A DNA stretch of 64,000 nt from Alistipes timonensis JC136 (GCF_900107675.1 NZ_FNRI01000012.1:23829-87828); one strand, 5' to 3'; counted from the stretch's first letter, positions 26,038 to 35,881 are shown. A program made the numbers and translations. Notes: a model not told the origin generated them from the sequence alone.

Positions 26038-26069
26038 TTTGCGCGTTTCGGATTTTTGCCCTACATTTG
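26038..26069 (+). promoter_or_regulatory. tRNA-Arg promoter
   Basis: TTTG at 26038-26041 and TACATTTG at 26062-26069, with a 20-base spacer, match the Bacteroidetes consensus. The tRNA begins 12 bases downstream. Confidence 0.75.
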
Positions 26070-26081
26070 CACCTGCAATTC

Positions 26082-26155
26082 GGCACCGTAGCTTAATTGA
26101 ATAGAGCATCTGACTACGGATCAGAAGGTTACAGGTTTGAGTCCTGTCGGTGTCA
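26082..26155 (+). tRNA. tRNA-Arg (anticodon ACG)
   Basis: A full cloverleaf can be drawn. The acceptor GGCACCG pairs with CGGTGTC (one G-T). The D-arm AGCTTAATTGAATAGAGC and the anticodon stem TCTGA/TCAGA with loop CTACGGA give anticodon ACG (read as ICG). The T-arm is ACAGG-TTTGAGT-CCTGT. The discriminator is A and no CCA is encoded. Confidence 0.95.
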
Positions 26156-26184
26156 CAAGCAAGGTCCATATAAGGGCCGCAATC

Positions 26185-26216
26185 AGGCAGTTACATTGTT
26201 GTAACTGCCTTTTTTG
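26185..26216 (+). terminator. Terminator after tRNA-Arg
   Basis: AGGCAGTTAC (26185-26194) pairs perfectly with GTAACTGCCT (26201-26210), followed by six T. From here to the efflux promoter at 26375 I see no gene. Confidence 0.88.
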
Positions 26217-26374
26217 TGCTACTTTGATAAAACATTTTCGGAGAACAGAGATTTCACCCCCGATTTTTTCCGTTTCGCCGGCCAGAGCACGGGCAATTCT
26301 GCCGAAAGCCGTAATTTTGAATTTCAAAGGCTTGTTTTGCCGGCGGTAGTCGCTGACAAAACCGCATTTTATCG

Positions 26375-26382
26375 TATCTTTG
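26375..26382 (+). promoter_or_regulatory. -7 element of the RND efflux operon
   Basis: TATCTTTG matches TAnnTTTG and lies 34 bases before the adaptor ATG. No convincing -33 TTTG was found at the normal spacing. Confidence 0.55.
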
Positions 26383-26416
26383 CATACGACCCTCAACGCA
26401 AACCTTACTCTCTGTT

Positions 26417-27496
26417 ATGAATAAAAAGAAAAAATGGATCATCACGGCCGTTATTCTCGTGGTATTCTGCCTGGCATTGGGCCTCTATAACCTCATGAAC
26501 GGCAAAGCAACCGTCGAGCCCGATGCGGCTGCGGCGGTCGCCCCGCGCAGGACGAGCATCCTGAACGTCAACGGGCTCGTCATACGCCCCCAGCAGTTGA
26601 CCGACGGAATCACCACCGTAGGCAACCTGCTGCCCGACGAGGAGGTGGACCTCTCGTTCGAGACCTCGGGCAAGATCGTGGCGATCAATTTCAGGGAGGG
26701 CACGGCCGTCAAAAAAGGCGACCTGCTGGCCAAGGTGAACGACCAACCGCTGCTGGCACAGTTGCGCCGCTACGAGGCGCAGCTCAAACTGGCCGAGGAC
26801 CGTGTCTACCGCCAAAGCGCCCTGCTGGAGAAAGACGCCGTCAGCCAGGAAGCTTACGAGCAGGCCCGCACGGAGCTGGCGACGCTCAATGCCGACATCG
26901 ACATCGTGAAGTCGAACATCGCGCTCACGGAACTCCGCGCACCGTTCGACGGCGTAATCGGTCTCAGAAACGTCAGCGAGGGCGCCTACGCCTCGCCGAG
27001 CGTCGTGGTGGCCAAGCTGGCCAAGATACAGCCGTTGAAGATCGACCTCTTCGTTCCGGAACGCTACGCCAACCAGATCAAACCCGGCACGAAGCTCTCG
27101 TTCACGGTCGACGGACAGCAGGCGACCTTCCAGGGTTCGGTCTACGCCACCGAATCGAAGATCGACCTGGCGACGCACACCTTCGCCGTGCGCGCGCACT
27201 ATTCCAATGCGCAGGGACGGCTGCTGCCGGGCCGCTTCGTCACGGTGCAAATCCGCCTGCACGACATCCCGAACGCCATCGCCATACCGACCGAAGCCAT
27301 CGTTCCCGAGATGGGCGTGGACAAGGTCTACCTCTGCAAAGGGGGCCGGGCGCACGCCGTGGAGGTGACGACCGGCCTGCGGACCGACGCCGAGATACAG
27401 ATACTCAAAGGACTGAACGTCGGCGACACGCTCATCACCTCCGGAACCCTCCAGCTGCGCGAAGGCCTTCCCGTCAAACTCGACACCGTCGAATAA
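26417..27496 (+). CDS. RND efflux periplasmic adaptor (HlyD/AcrA family)
   Basis: This 359-residue membrane-fusion protein links the inner-membrane pump to the TolC-type channel. An N-terminal membrane anchor (residues 8-28) has no lipobox. Then come a barrel-sandwich lipoyl-like half (VAINFREGTAVKKGDLLAKVND), a helical hairpin (LRRYEAQLKLAEDRVYRQSAL...ARTELATLNADIDIVK), the matching second half (LRAPFDGVIGLRNVSEGAYA), and a beta-barrel and membrane-proximal domain. It is first in a three-gene operon and lies 12 bases from the pump. Substrate not predictable. Confidence 0.93.
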   Translation: MNKKKKWIITAVILVVFCLALGLYNLMNGKATVEPDAAAAVAPRRTSILNVNGLVIRPQQLTDGITTVGNLLPDEEVDLSFETSGKIVAINFREGTAVKKGDLLAKVNDQPLLAQLRRYEAQLKLAEDRVYRQSALLEKDAVSQEAYEQARTELATLNADIDIVKSNIALTELRAPFDGVIGLRNVSEGAYASPSVVVAKLAKIQPLKIDLFVPERYANQIKPGTKLSFTVDGQQATFQGSVYATESKIDLATHTFAVRAHYSNAQGRLLPGRFVTVQIRLHDIPNAIAIPTEAIVPEMGVDKVYLCKGGRAHAVEVTTGLRTDAEIQILKGLNVGDTLITSGTLQLREGLPVKLDTVE

Positions 27497-27508
27497 ACCA
27501 GCCGCCGC

Positions 27509-30500
27509 ATGAATATTTCCGAACTGAGCATCCGGCGGCCCGTCCTGGCCTCGGTGCTGACGATCATCATCCTGCTATTCGGCTTCATCGGGTACAGCTA
27601 CCTCGGCGTGAGGGAGTACCCCAGCGTCGACAACCCGATCATCTCCGTCACCTGCTCCTATCCGGGCGCCAATGCCGACGTAATCGAAAACCAGATTACC
27701 GAGCCGCTCGAACAGAACATCAACGGCATCCCGGGCATCCGTTCGCTGTCGAGCGTCAGCAGTCAGGGCCAGAGCCGTATCACCGTGGAGTTCGAGCTCT
27801 CGGTGGACCTCGAAACCGCCGCCAACGACGTGCGCGACAAGGTGTCGCGCGCCCAGCGCTACCTGCCCCGCGACTGCGATCCCCCGACGGTGACCAAAGC
27901 CGACGCCGACGCCTCGCCGATCCTGATGGTGACCATCCAGAGCGACAAGCGGTCGCTGCTGGAACTGAGCGAGATCGCCGACCTCACGGTCAAAGAGCAG
28001 CTGCAGACCATCAGCGACGTGAGCGGCGTGCAAATATGGGGCGAGAAACGCTACTCGATGCGCCTGTGGCTCGATCCGGCCAAGATGGCCGGTTACGGCG
28101 TCACCCCCACCGACATCAAAAACGCCCTCGACCGCGAGAATGTCGAACTGCCCTCGGGCAGCATCGAGGGCAACACCACCGAGCTGACCATCCGCACGAT
28201 GGGCCTGATGCACACCACGCAGGAGTTCAACGACCTGGTGGTGCGCGAGGACGCCGACCGCATCATCCGCCTGAGCGACGTGGGACGCGCCGAACTGGGT
28301 CCGCAGGACACGCGCAGCTATATGAAAATGAACGGCATCCCGATGGTCGGCGTGGTGGTGATCCCCCAGCCGGGCGCCAACCACATCGAGATAGCCGACG
28401 CCGTCTACAAGCGCATGGAGTCGATGAAAAAGGACCTCCCGGACGACGTGGTGACCTCCTACGGATTCGACAACACGCGCTTCATCCGCGCCTCGATCGA
28501 CGAGGTGAAGAGCACCGTTTACGAGGCTTTCATACTGGTCATCATCATCATTTTCCTTTTCCTGCGCAACTGGCGCGTGACGCTCATCCCCTGCATCGTC
28601 ATCCCCGTATCGCTGATCGGCACGTTCTTCATCATGTACGCCGCGGGATTCTCGATCAACGTGCTGTCGATGCTGGCCGTGGTGCTGTCGGTGGGACTGG
28701 TCGTCGACGACGCCATCGTGATGACCGAAAACATCTACATCCGCATCGAACGCGGCATGACGCCCCGCGACGCCGGCATCGAGGGCGCCAAGGAGATCTT
28801 CTTCGCCGTGATCTCCACCTCGATCACGCTGATCGCCGTCTTCTTCCCGATCGTCTTCATGGAGGGCATGACCGGGCGCCTGTTCCGCGAATTCAGCATG
28901 GTGATTTCGGGCGCCGTGGTCATTTCGACCTTTGCGGCGCTCACCATCACCCCGATGCTGGCGACGAAACTGCTCGTCCGCCAGGAGAAGAAAAGCTGGT
29001 TTTACAGCAAGACCGAACCTTTCTTCGTATGGCTCAACGACTTTTACAGCCGCACGCTCGCAGCGTTCCTGCGCCGCCGCTGGATCGCCCTGCCGATCGT
29101 GGTGCTGACCGTCGTGCTGATCGGCTGGCTGTGGAGCACCATCCCGGCCGAGATGGCCCCGCTGGAGGACCGTTCGCAAATCTCGATCACCACCCGCGGC
29201 TCGGAGGGAGCCACCTACGAATACATCCGCGACTACACCGAGGATATCAACCGCCTGGTCGACTCGCTCGTGCCCGAAGCCGAGTCCGTGACGGCCCGCG
29301 TGTCGAGCGGCTCGGGCAACGTCCGCATCGCCCTGACGAACATCTCGACCCGCGAACGGTCGCAGATGGAGATCGCCGAACAGATCTCGGCCGCCGTTCG
29401 TTCGAAAACCAAGGCGCGCTCTTTCGTACAGCAGCAGAGCACCTTCGGCGGACGCCGCGGACGTATGCCCGTGCAGTACGTCCTCCAGGCCACCAACCTC
29501 GAACGGCTGCAGGAGGTGCTGCCCGAATTCATGACCCGGGTCTACGAAAGCCCCGTGTTCCAGATGGCCGACGTGGACCTGAAATTCAGCAAACCCGAAG
29601 TGCGCATCGAGGTCAGCCGCGACAAGGCCAACATGCTGGGCGTCTCGACGCGCAACATCGCCCAGACGCTCCAGTACGGGCTCAGCGGCCAACGACTGGG
29701 TTATTTCTACATGAACGGCAAGCAATACGAGATACTGGCCGAGATCAACCGCCAGCAGCGCAACAAACCCGCCGACCTGCGTTCGATCTACGTGCGCAGC
29801 GACAAGGGGGAGATGATCCAGCTGGACAACCTGATCTCGATGGCGGAGAACGTCGCGCCTCCGCAGCTCTACCACTACAACCGCTTCATTTCGGCCACCG
29901 TATCGGCCGGACTGGCCAAGGGCAAGACCATCGGCCAGGGTCTCGACGAGATGGACCGCATCGCCGACGAGGTGCTCGGCGACGACTTCCGCACGGCGCT
30001 GGCCGGCGATTCGAAGGAGTTCCGCGAAAGTTCATCGAGCCTGATGTTCGCCTTCGTGCTGGCCATCCTGCTGATCTACCTGATCCTCGCGGCGCAGTTC
30101 GAAAGTTTCAAAGACCCGCTCGTCATCATGCTCACCGTGCCGCTGGCCATCGCCGGCGCGCTGGTCTTCATGTGGGGCACGGAGCAGACGATGAATATTT
30201 TCAGCCAGATCGGCATCATCATGCTCATCGGACTGGTGGCCAAGAACGGCATCCTGATCGTCGAGTTCGCCAACCAGAAGCAGGAGGCGGGGCTGGACAA
30301 GATGCGCGCCATCGAGGAAGCGTCGCTGCAACGCCTGCGCCCGATCCTGATGACCTCGGCCTCGACCATCCTGGGCCTGCTGCCGCTGACCGTCGCCTCG
30401 GGCGAGGGCGCCAACGGACGTATCGCCATGGGCGTGGCCGTCGTGGGCGGCATGGTGGTCTCGACGCTGCTGACACTTTACATCGTTCCGGCGATTTACA

Positions 30501-30550
30501 GCTACGTCTCGACGAACCGGATTAAGCAATCGAAAAACAACGACGCATGA
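27509..30550 (+). CDS. RND-family efflux pump, inner-membrane permease (HAE1 type)
   Basis: This 1013-residue permease has the twelve-helix RND plan with two large periplasmic loops. It starts MNISELSIRRPVLASVLTI. The proton-relay residues are present: D400 and D401 in GLVVDDAIVMTENIY (fourth helix) and K912 in GLVAKNGILIVEF (tenth helix). Periplasmic porter signatures include YPGANADVIENQITEPLEQNINGI. It belongs to the hydrophobe/amphiphile efflux branch, exporting drugs, bile acids or detergents by proton antiport. Its stop overlaps the TolC-like ATG by four bases. Confidence 0.95.
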   Translation: MNISELSIRRPVLASVLTIIILLFGFIGYSYLGVREYPSVDNPIISVTCSYPGANADVIENQITEPLEQNINGIPGIRSLSSVSSQGQSRITVEFELSVDLETAANDVRDKVSRAQRYLPRDCDPPTVTKADADASPILMVTIQSDKRSLLELSEIADLTVKEQLQTISDVSGVQIWGEKRYSMRLWLDPAKMAGYGVTPTDIKNALDRENVELPSGSIEGNTTELTIRTMGLMHTTQEFNDLVVREDADRIIRLSDVGRAELGPQDTRSYMKMNGIPMVGVVVIPQPGANHIEIADAVYKRMESMKKDLPDDVVTSYGFDNTRFIRASIDEVKSTVYEAFILVIIIIFLFLRNWRVTLIPCIVIPVSLIGTFFIMYAAGFSINVLSMLAVVLSVGLVVDDAIVMTENIYIRIERGMTPRDAGIEGAKEIFFAVISTSITLIAVFFPIVFMEGMTGRLFREFSMVISGAVVISTFAALTITPMLATKLLVRQEKKSWFYSKTEPFFVWLNDFYSRTLAAFLRRRWIALPIVVLTVVLIGWLWSTIPAEMAPLEDRSQISITTRGSEGATYEYIRDYTEDINRLVDSLVPEAESVTARVSSGSGNVRIALTNISTRERSQMEIAEQISAAVRSKTKARSFVQQQSTFGGRRGRMPVQYVLQATNLERLQEVLPEFMTRVYESPVFQMADVDLKFSKPEVRIEVSRDKANMLGVSTRNIAQTLQYGLSGQRLGYFYMNGKQYEILAEINRQQRNKPADLRSIYVRSDKGEMIQLDNLISMAENVAPPQLYHYNRFISATVSAGLAKGKTIGQGLDEMDRIADEVLGDDFRTALAGDSKEFRESSSSLMFAFVLAILLIYLILAAQFESFKDPLVIMLTVPLAIAGALVFMWGTEQTMNIFSQIGIIMLIGLVAKNGILIVEFANQKQEAGLDKMRAIEEASLQRLRPILMTSASTILGLLPLTVASGEGANGRIAMGVAVVGGMVVSTLLTLYIVPAIYSYVSTNRIKQSKNNDA

Positions 30551-31890
30551 AAAGAGCATTATTAACGGTCATGCTGCTGGGAGCATACGCCGCAGCCGGG
30601 GCGCAGGAGATGCCGTCGGCCCGGGAGGCGTCCGCCCCGCTGACCCTGCGCAAATGCCTGGAGATCGGGCTCGAACAGAATTACGACGTGCGTATCGTCC
30701 GCAACGAGGAGCAGATCAGCGATAACGACGCCACGCCCGGGAACGCCGGGATGCTGCCCACGATCGGCCTTTCGGCCGGATACACGGGGACGCTCGACAA
30801 CGACCGCACGACCACCCCGCGCGAGGGCGATGCCGTGAGCGAGTCGAACGTCTACGACCAGACGGCCAGCGTGGGGCTGGCGGTGAACTGGACGCTGTTC
30901 GACGGATTCCGCATCCGCACCAACTACAAGCGTCTGAAGGAGATGCAGCAGATGGGAGCCCTGAAGACCCGCATCACCATCGAGGATTTCATGGCCAGCC
31001 TGACGGCCGAATACTACAATTATATTCAACAAACGCTGCGCCTGCAGAATTTCCGCTATGCCGTGGGCCTTTCGCGCGAGCGGCTCCGCATCACCGAAGC
31101 GCGTGTGCAGGTAGGCAACTTCTCGCGCCTCGACCTGCTGCAGGCCCGTGTGGATTTCAATGCCGACAGTTCGAAATACATGTCCCAGCACGAACTGGTG
31201 ACCGCCTCGCGCATCCGCATCAACGAGTTGCTGGCCAGCGAAAATCTCGACGAAAAACTCTGTATCCGCGACACGCTGATCCGCGTCAACAGCACCCTCG
31301 AATGGAGCGTCCTGCTCGAAAAAACCCTCTCGGCGAACGCTTCGCTGCTGATGGCCGAGCACGACAATACGCTGGCCGAACTCGACCTGAAAACCGTTCA
31401 GGCACGCAACTACCCCTATGTCAACCTGACGACGGGTTACGGCTACGGTTACAACCGTTACGGCACCGGCGCGAACCGTTCACGCGGGACGCTGGGGCTG
31501 AATGCCGGAGTGCAGGTGGGATTCACGATCTTCGACGGCAACCGCCGCCGGGAACAGCGCAACGCCCGCATCGGCATCGACAACGCCCGGCTGACCCGCC
31601 AGCAATTGGAACAGTCGCTACGCGCCGACCTGTCGAATTTCTGGCAGGCTTATCGCAACAACCTCGAGGTGATCCTGCTCGAGGAGGAGAATCTGATCGC
31701 CGCCAAGGAGAATTACGAGATCGCCATGGAGCGTTACCTGCTGGGCGACCTGCCGGGTATCGAGATGCGCGAGGCGCAGAAGAGCCTGCTGGACGCCGAG
31801 GAGCGCATCCTCACGGCGCAGTACAACACCAAGCTGTGCGAAATATCGCTGCAGCAGATCAGCGGCAACATCATGGTCTACTTAGAATAG
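30547..31890 (+). CDS. TolC-like outer-membrane efflux channel
   Basis: This 447-residue outer-membrane factor has a cleavable signal (MKRALLTVMLLGAYAAAGAQ). Two internally related halves each follow the TolC pattern: LTLRKCLEIGLEQNYDVRI opens the first and VLLEKTLSANASLLMAEHD opens the second. Long helices such as SRERLRITEARVQVGNFSRLDLLQARVDF form the periplasmic tunnel. It completes the tripartite efflux system. ATGA overlap with the pump gene. Confidence 0.93.
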   Translation: MKRALLTVMLLGAYAAAGAQEMPSAREASAPLTLRKCLEIGLEQNYDVRIVRNEEQISDNDATPGNAGMLPTIGLSAGYTGTLDNDRTTTPREGDAVSESNVYDQTASVGLAVNWTLFDGFRIRTNYKRLKEMQQMGALKTRITIEDFMASLTAEYYNYIQQTLRLQNFRYAVGLSRERLRITEARVQVGNFSRLDLLQARVDFNADSSKYMSQHELVTASRIRINELLASENLDEKLCIRDTLIRVNSTLEWSVLLEKTLSANASLLMAEHDNTLAELDLKTVQARNYPYVNLTTGYGYGYNRYGTGANRSRGTLGLNAGVQVGFTIFDGNRRREQRNARIGIDNARLTRQQLEQSLRADLSNFWQAYRNNLEVILLEEENLIAAKENYEIAMERYLLGDLPGIEMREAQKSLLDAEERILTAQYNTKLCEISLQQISGNIMVYLE

Positions 31891-31981
31891 CCTCATGTAC
31901 TTTTGATGTCAAAAGTATTTAGTGGATGTGATTTTTTATCATCAGAGTTTGGATGTGACAAAAGCAATCATTTACCGATGC

Positions 31982-32023
31982 AAAAAATGTAACGATCCGA
32001 ATTATCGGATCGTTACATTTTTT
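31982..32023. terminator. Bidirectional terminator between efflux operon and PKD-like gene
   Basis: A perfect 19-base-pair stem, with arms at 31982-32000 and 32005-32023 and a four-base loop, has A6 on the left and T6 on the right. It serves the converging operons on both strands. Confidence 0.92.
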
Positions 32024-32027
32024 ATTC

Positions 32028-32048
32028 CCGCTCCCCGAAGGGGAGCGG
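32028..32048 (-). terminator. Second terminator hairpin, minus-strand operon
   Basis: CCGCTCCCC pairs with GGGGAGCGG around GAA. On the minus strand it lies 25 bases past the PKD-like stop and precedes the larger hairpin, giving tandem terminators. Confidence 0.65.
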
Positions 32049-32072
32049 CTTTTTCGTACCTTGCTTTCCGAA

Positions 32073-33686
32073 TTAGTAATTCGCAATGTTTCCGTATTTA
32101 CAACCGGCCCAGCGGATTTTGCCGTCGACCTGGAAGGTGGCTACCACGCGTTGCTCTTCGAACGTGGCGAGGTTGGTCGTCGGGCTCAGATGTTCACCCA
32201 GCGTGGTGTACACCATTGCCGTTCCGTCGGCCAATGCGAAGATCAGGTAGCAGCTGCGCCGTGTGTAGGTCTCATGGTCGATGGATACGACCTCGCTGTC
32301 GAATGTGTGGAATTCGGCCGGGGCATTCTTCGACGTACGGGGTTTTCCCAATACTTTGCGTGCATCCGATGCGGAGGTGTAGTAGATATATCCTTCGGGC
32401 GGCATGAAGGAAGCTCCCTGGCCGTCGGTGCGGATCACACAGATCTTGCTGTCGGGACCGAATTCGGGCAGTTGGCGGTACACCTCTTCGTAGACTTCGG
32501 TGACGGCAGTCACGGCTGAAGTCGCTGTCGCATAGGTGACCCTTACTTCGCGGGTATAGTATTGGCCGTCGGATTTCTTGCGGAACAGCATGACGATACT
32601 CGACCCTTTGTCGGTTCCCGAAGCCATCGAATTCGAATTCCTGACGTACCAACCGTCGATAAGTTCGTAATCGGTAATATTGCTCAGGTTGCTGTTATCC
32701 GGAAATTCGCTGATAATACCTTGTCTGGTCGGGGTATATTTCTCCGCCGTACTGTAATCGAAGTTGACCAGCAGGAGGCGTCCCGATCCTTCCGATTCGT
32801 CGTAGATCAGGCCATACTGCTCGGCATACCTCGGACCGATTAACTTTACACCTTTGATCTGTTTGCCTTTGTATTGCATCGGCAGGTCCATGAAGCGTCC
32901 CGTATAGTAAATGCGTGTACCCCGACGTTGGAAGACCCGTCCGTCGTCGGCCAGCAGGTAGCTGACGAAGCCGCCGTGCATGAAATCTTTGACGCGGAGT
33001 CCGGCGGGCAGTTCGTCGTTGATGAACTCCTGCGACAGTTTCAGCGTCGGAGCGAGCGTGTGGCCGTCGAACGAGAAGCAGTTGGCGGGATCGTCGTCGA
33101 GGAACATCTCTTCTCCGATGATGTTCGATGCTTCGCACGACCAGTACTCCTTCAAGCGCGGATTGCTGCCCGTGAAGGGGAACAGATCGTGGGCGGCGTT
33201 CTTGTTGTACGTGTAGTTGTAGGGCTGGCCGCTCGTGTAGCTGATGAAATCGTAGCGCAGCTGTCCCTGCTCCTCGACCAACAGGCTGAATCCCGCGAGA
33301 TAAGGTTCGTCGAGCTCGATGCTGAACGAATAGATCTGGGAGTTGCCCGCCGAATTGCGGTGAATCTCATAAACTCCGGATACGCGCGACGTTTCGATCT
33401 CGCACAGCCAGTCGAGGTCCTTGGTCGTCGAGTAGAGCTGACCGTCGATGATCCATTTGTACGAAAGGTCGTTCATGTCCTTGTAAACCACATTGGGCGT
33501 GATCTGCAGCCGGTCGTGGAGTTTGACCTTGTAGGCCCGGTTCGGTATGAACAGCGCCGGGTCGTTCTCCGGATTGTCGATTGCCGGCAGGTCGAGCGTC
33601 TTGTAGTCGAGGTTCGTGTCGTCGCCGTAACATCCGGTTACCAGCGCCGCCACAACTGCCAGAAGCAGAAATTTGTATCTTTTCAT
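32073..33686 (-). CDS. PKD-like family lipoprotein of the SusCD locus
   Basis: This 537-residue lipoprotein has the signal MKRYKFLLLAVVAALVTGC. The N-terminal part (about 45-130), with PNVVYKDMNDLSYKWIIDG and SGVYEIHRNSAG, has the look of PKD-type Ig folds. The rest is beta-rich without catalytic motifs I recognise. Proteins annotated as PKD-like family lipoproteins (PF16407) commonly end SusC-SusD-DUF4843 operons, as here. It is probably surface-exposed and may help bind substrate; that role is inferred. It is the last gene before the tandem terminators. Confidence 0.8.
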   Translation of the reverse strand: MKRYKFLLLAVVAALVTGCYGDDTNLDYKTLDLPAIDNPENDPALFIPNRAYKVKLHDRLQITPNVVYKDMNDLSYKWIIDGQLYSTTKDLDWLCEIETSRVSGVYEIHRNSAGNSQIYSFSIELDEPYLAGFSLLVEEQGQLRYDFISYTSGQPYNYTYNKNAAHDLFPFTGSNPRLKEYWSCEASNIIGEEMFLDDDPANCFSFDGHTLAPTLKLSQEFINDELPAGLRVKDFMHGGFVSYLLADDGRVFQRRGTRIYYTGRFMDLPMQYKGKQIKGVKLIGPRYAEQYGLIYDESEGSGRLLLVNFDYSTAEKYTPTRQGIISEFPDNSNLSNITDYELIDGWYVRNSNSMASGTDKGSSIVMLFRKKSDGQYYTREVRVTYATATSAVTAVTEVYEEVYRQLPEFGPDSKICVIRTDGQGASFMPPEGYIYYTSASDARKVLGKPRTSKNAPAEFHTFDSEVVSIDHETYTRRSCYLIFALADGTAMVYTTLGEHLSPTTNLATFEEQRVVATFQVDGKIRWAGCKYGNIANY

Positions 33687-33705
33687 AATCTGTCTCGTTT
33701 AAAGG

Positions 33706-34425
33706 TTAACCCTGGATTGCCACTTTCATCAGTGTCCCGTCTTCATCCTCTACCGGTGGCGTCTGATCTTCGAGCCAGTATTTGAACTTGAGGGCATAGT
33801 ATTGCTTTTCACTGTCGTCCAGTTCGCCGTAATCGCCCACGAAGATATTCTGGGAGAAGAGCCTGAATTTCTTGTCGCTGTATCCGCCCAGGTAAAAGTC
33901 AATGACGTTCTGGTTCCACCATGAAGGTTGTGAAATCTGGGCAGTAACGCGGAGTTCGGCTTCGAGGAAGCCGGTCTGCGTAGCGTGGAAATTGTCGTTG
34001 CTTTCGAGACTGAATTTGAGGTTGTAAGTGCCGGTCTCCATCCGGGCGGTCTTATGGACCGTGACGAAGATCGTGTCGCAAAAGTCCTCTTTGTGGAAGA
34101 TCAGTTCCGGTAATTCGTACTCCTCGCCCTCTTTCAGCGTCGTATCCTTATTTCCGGGAAAGACTTTCACGGCATAGGCGAGGTCTTCGGTCAGCGGCCG
34201 GCCGGCGAATTTGATCGGCACGGCGATCTCCACGGTCTCCTTGATCGTGGAGACGAATGAGAAATTGAAGACCGGATTGCCGCTTTCCGGATACGACATG
34301 TAGATGTACCGCTGGTCGGTCGGGTCGAGAATCTCCGATTTGTTGCAGGCCGTCGCAAACAGCGAGGCTGCAACTGCAAGTATGGCTATCGTCTTTTTCA
34401 TCGTGTCTGCTTTCATGTGTTTCAT
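33706..34425 (-). CDS. DUF4843 lipoprotein
   Basis: This 239-residue protein (231 if the second in-frame ATG, at 34401, is used) has a lipoprotein signal KKTIAILAVAASLFATAC. It matches the DUF4843 family, which is found almost only beside SusC/SusD pairs in Bacteroidetes. Beta-rich segments are IYMSYPESGNPVFNFSFVS, FAGRPLTEDLAYAVKVFPG and SQPSWWNQNVIDFYLGGYSDKKFRLF. The longer start lies three bases after the SusD stop; the shorter gives a more usual signal-peptide length. Function unknown, probably an accessory of the uptake complex. Confidence 0.85.
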   Translation of the reverse strand: MKHMKADTMKKTIAILAVAASLFATACNKSEILDPTDQRYIYMSYPESGNPVFNFSFVSTIKETVEIAVPIKFAGRPLTEDLAYAVKVFPGNKDTTLKEGEEYELPELIFHKEDFCDTIFVTVHKTARMETGTYNLKFSLESNDNFHATQTGFLEAELRVTAQISQPSWWNQNVIDFYLGGYSDKKFRLFSQNIFVGDYGELDDSEKQYYALKFKYWLEDQTPPVEDEDGTLMKVAIQG

Positions 34426-34428
34426 CCG

Positions 34429-35868
34429 TTAGATTGCGCTTTCACTGTCGGGAATAGGCAGGGTGAGTTTGCCCGCATGGTTGAAATTACCTCCGGAGAA
34501 AGTGATCGGGCGGTTAGTTCGCTTGAAGAAGAAGATGAGTTGTCCTTCGCCGATGAACTCTTTGCGGTATTCATAGGTCAGGGCCTCCCAGAATGCCTCT
34601 TCGGTCGTCGAGCCCGAAAGCGCGGGTGACGAATAACCGCGGGCCTTGCGAACGGTCATCAGGTTGTTGGCTGCCGCCTGCATGTCGGTCTTGTAAAGAC
34701 ACTCGGCAGCGATGTAGTAAGCCTCGCTGATACGGATGTTCGGAATGATTTTATCTTTCTCGGTGGAAACTTTGACCGTGTACTTTGTCTGGAAGTCGGT
34801 CGACGTGTTGATAAATCCGGAGCGCCGGTCGTTCGACGGGGTGGTGAAGAAGGTCTTGTCGTCGATGGCCAACTGGCGCGGATTGTCCTTATTGGCATAG
34901 GGCTCGTAGGTTTCCACCAGCTTCTCGTTGTAAAAACCGAAAAGCAGTTCGTCGAATATCTTCGGGGAGGAGGCGATCGAGCTGAGCGTTTGGGTGGTCA
35001 GCATGATGAGCGTCTTGGCGGTCACCAGGTCGATAATCTCCTGGGCATAGGTCAGCGCGTCGCCGGTCTCCTGGGCCCAGAGGCAGGCGCGGGCCAGCAG
35101 CACCGTCACGGCGTAGTAGTTCAGCCGGGTGCCGCGGTTGTTGTAGAACTTGCCCTGCGGGGGATTGGTCGACGCGAAGAAACGGTAGGCTGTCGACGTG
35201 GCATAGGAGGGGTTGACCTCGACGTCGAGCGTTTTAAGCAGGTCGCGGGCCTTCTCCAGGTCGTCGATCACCTTTGCCATGAAGTCCCGGTTCGAAATCG
35301 GCGGGTTGACCGTCGAAGGATAGGTCTCCACGTAGGGGATGTAGCGTCCGTCGGCATCGACCTCCATCGACGCTCCGAACAGGCGCAGCAGATCGAAGTG
35401 CATCATGCCGCGGATGGCGTAGGCTTCGCCGAGGATCGTGTTGCGGTCGACCTCTTCGTTGGTGAAGAAATCCGCGCCGGTCTTCTCGGTGTTTGCAATC
35501 AGGTCGTTGGCCTGGGCGATGATCTTGTAACCAGCGCTCCAAACTGCCGAGGCGGCCGAGGCGGCCTCCTTGGCCTCGTATTCCAGGTTGTACATCTGGG
35601 GATAGGACTTGTAGTCGCTGGCGGGGTCGATGGCATAGTAGCGTGCCCACACGTCGGTCATACCCCACGAGAGCTCCTTGCCGTAGAGCGAGAAGTCCGA
35701 CATCTGGCGGTAGAGGCCGTTGATGACTTTGTAGTAGCCGGCAGTGTTTTTGTAGAGGTCCGTATCGGTAATTTCGTATTCGGGCTCTATTTTCAGCCAC
35801 TCCTCGCAGGCTGTGGTCATCGTTGCGGCGAGGAGGAGCAAAGCGAGATATATCTTTCTTGTTTTCAT
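34429..35868 (-). CDS. SusD/RagB-family nutrient-binding lipoprotein
   Basis: This 479-residue surface lipoprotein has the signal MKTRKIYLALLLLAATMTTAC. The TPR-rich SusD fold is recognisable from YKNTAGYYKVINGLYRQMSDF, GEAYAIRGMMHFDLLRLFG (the canonical AEARFLRAYYYFDLVRLFG-type helix) and VTVLLARACLWAQETGDALTYAQEII. The C-terminal part contains IPNIRISEAYYIAAECLYKTD and the EYRKEFIGEGQLIFFFKR substrate-side block. SusD proteins lid the SusC barrel and bind the substrate. It lies 13 bases from the susC-like gene. Confidence 0.93.
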   Translation of the reverse strand: MKTRKIYLALLLLAATMTTACEEWLKIEPEYEITDTDLYKNTAGYYKVINGLYRQMSDFSLYGKELSWGMTDVWARYYAIDPASDYKSYPQMYNLEYEAKEAASAASAVWSAGYKIIAQANDLIANTEKTGADFFTNEEVDRNTILGEAYAIRGMMHFDLLRLFGASMEVDADGRYIPYVETYPSTVNPPISNRDFMAKVIDDLEKARDLLKTLDVEVNPSYATSTAYRFFASTNPPQGKFYNNRGTRLNYYAVTVLLARACLWAQETGDALTYAQEIIDLVTAKTLIMLTTQTLSSIASSPKIFDELLFGFYNEKLVETYEPYANKDNPRQLAIDDKTFFTTPSNDRRSGFINTSTDFQTKYTVKVSTEKDKIIPNIRISEAYYIAAECLYKTDMQAAANNLMTVRKARGYSSPALSGSTTEEAFWEALTYEYRKEFIGEGQLIFFFKRTNRPITFSGGNFNHAGKLTLPIPDSESAI

Positions 35869-35881
35869 GATTCACGCATTT

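Noticed and set aside
26121..26396. 91-codon minus-strand frame next to tRNA-Arg
   Set aside because: It runs antisense through the tRNA and its terminator, with no family similarity. The phrase TPTGLKPVTF comes from the tRNA sequence.
28036..30525. 829-codon frame within the RND pump gene, same strand, other frame
   Set aside because: It is rich in Arg, His and Pro from frame-shifted GC-rich codons, with no membrane helices. The pump frame has all RND motifs.
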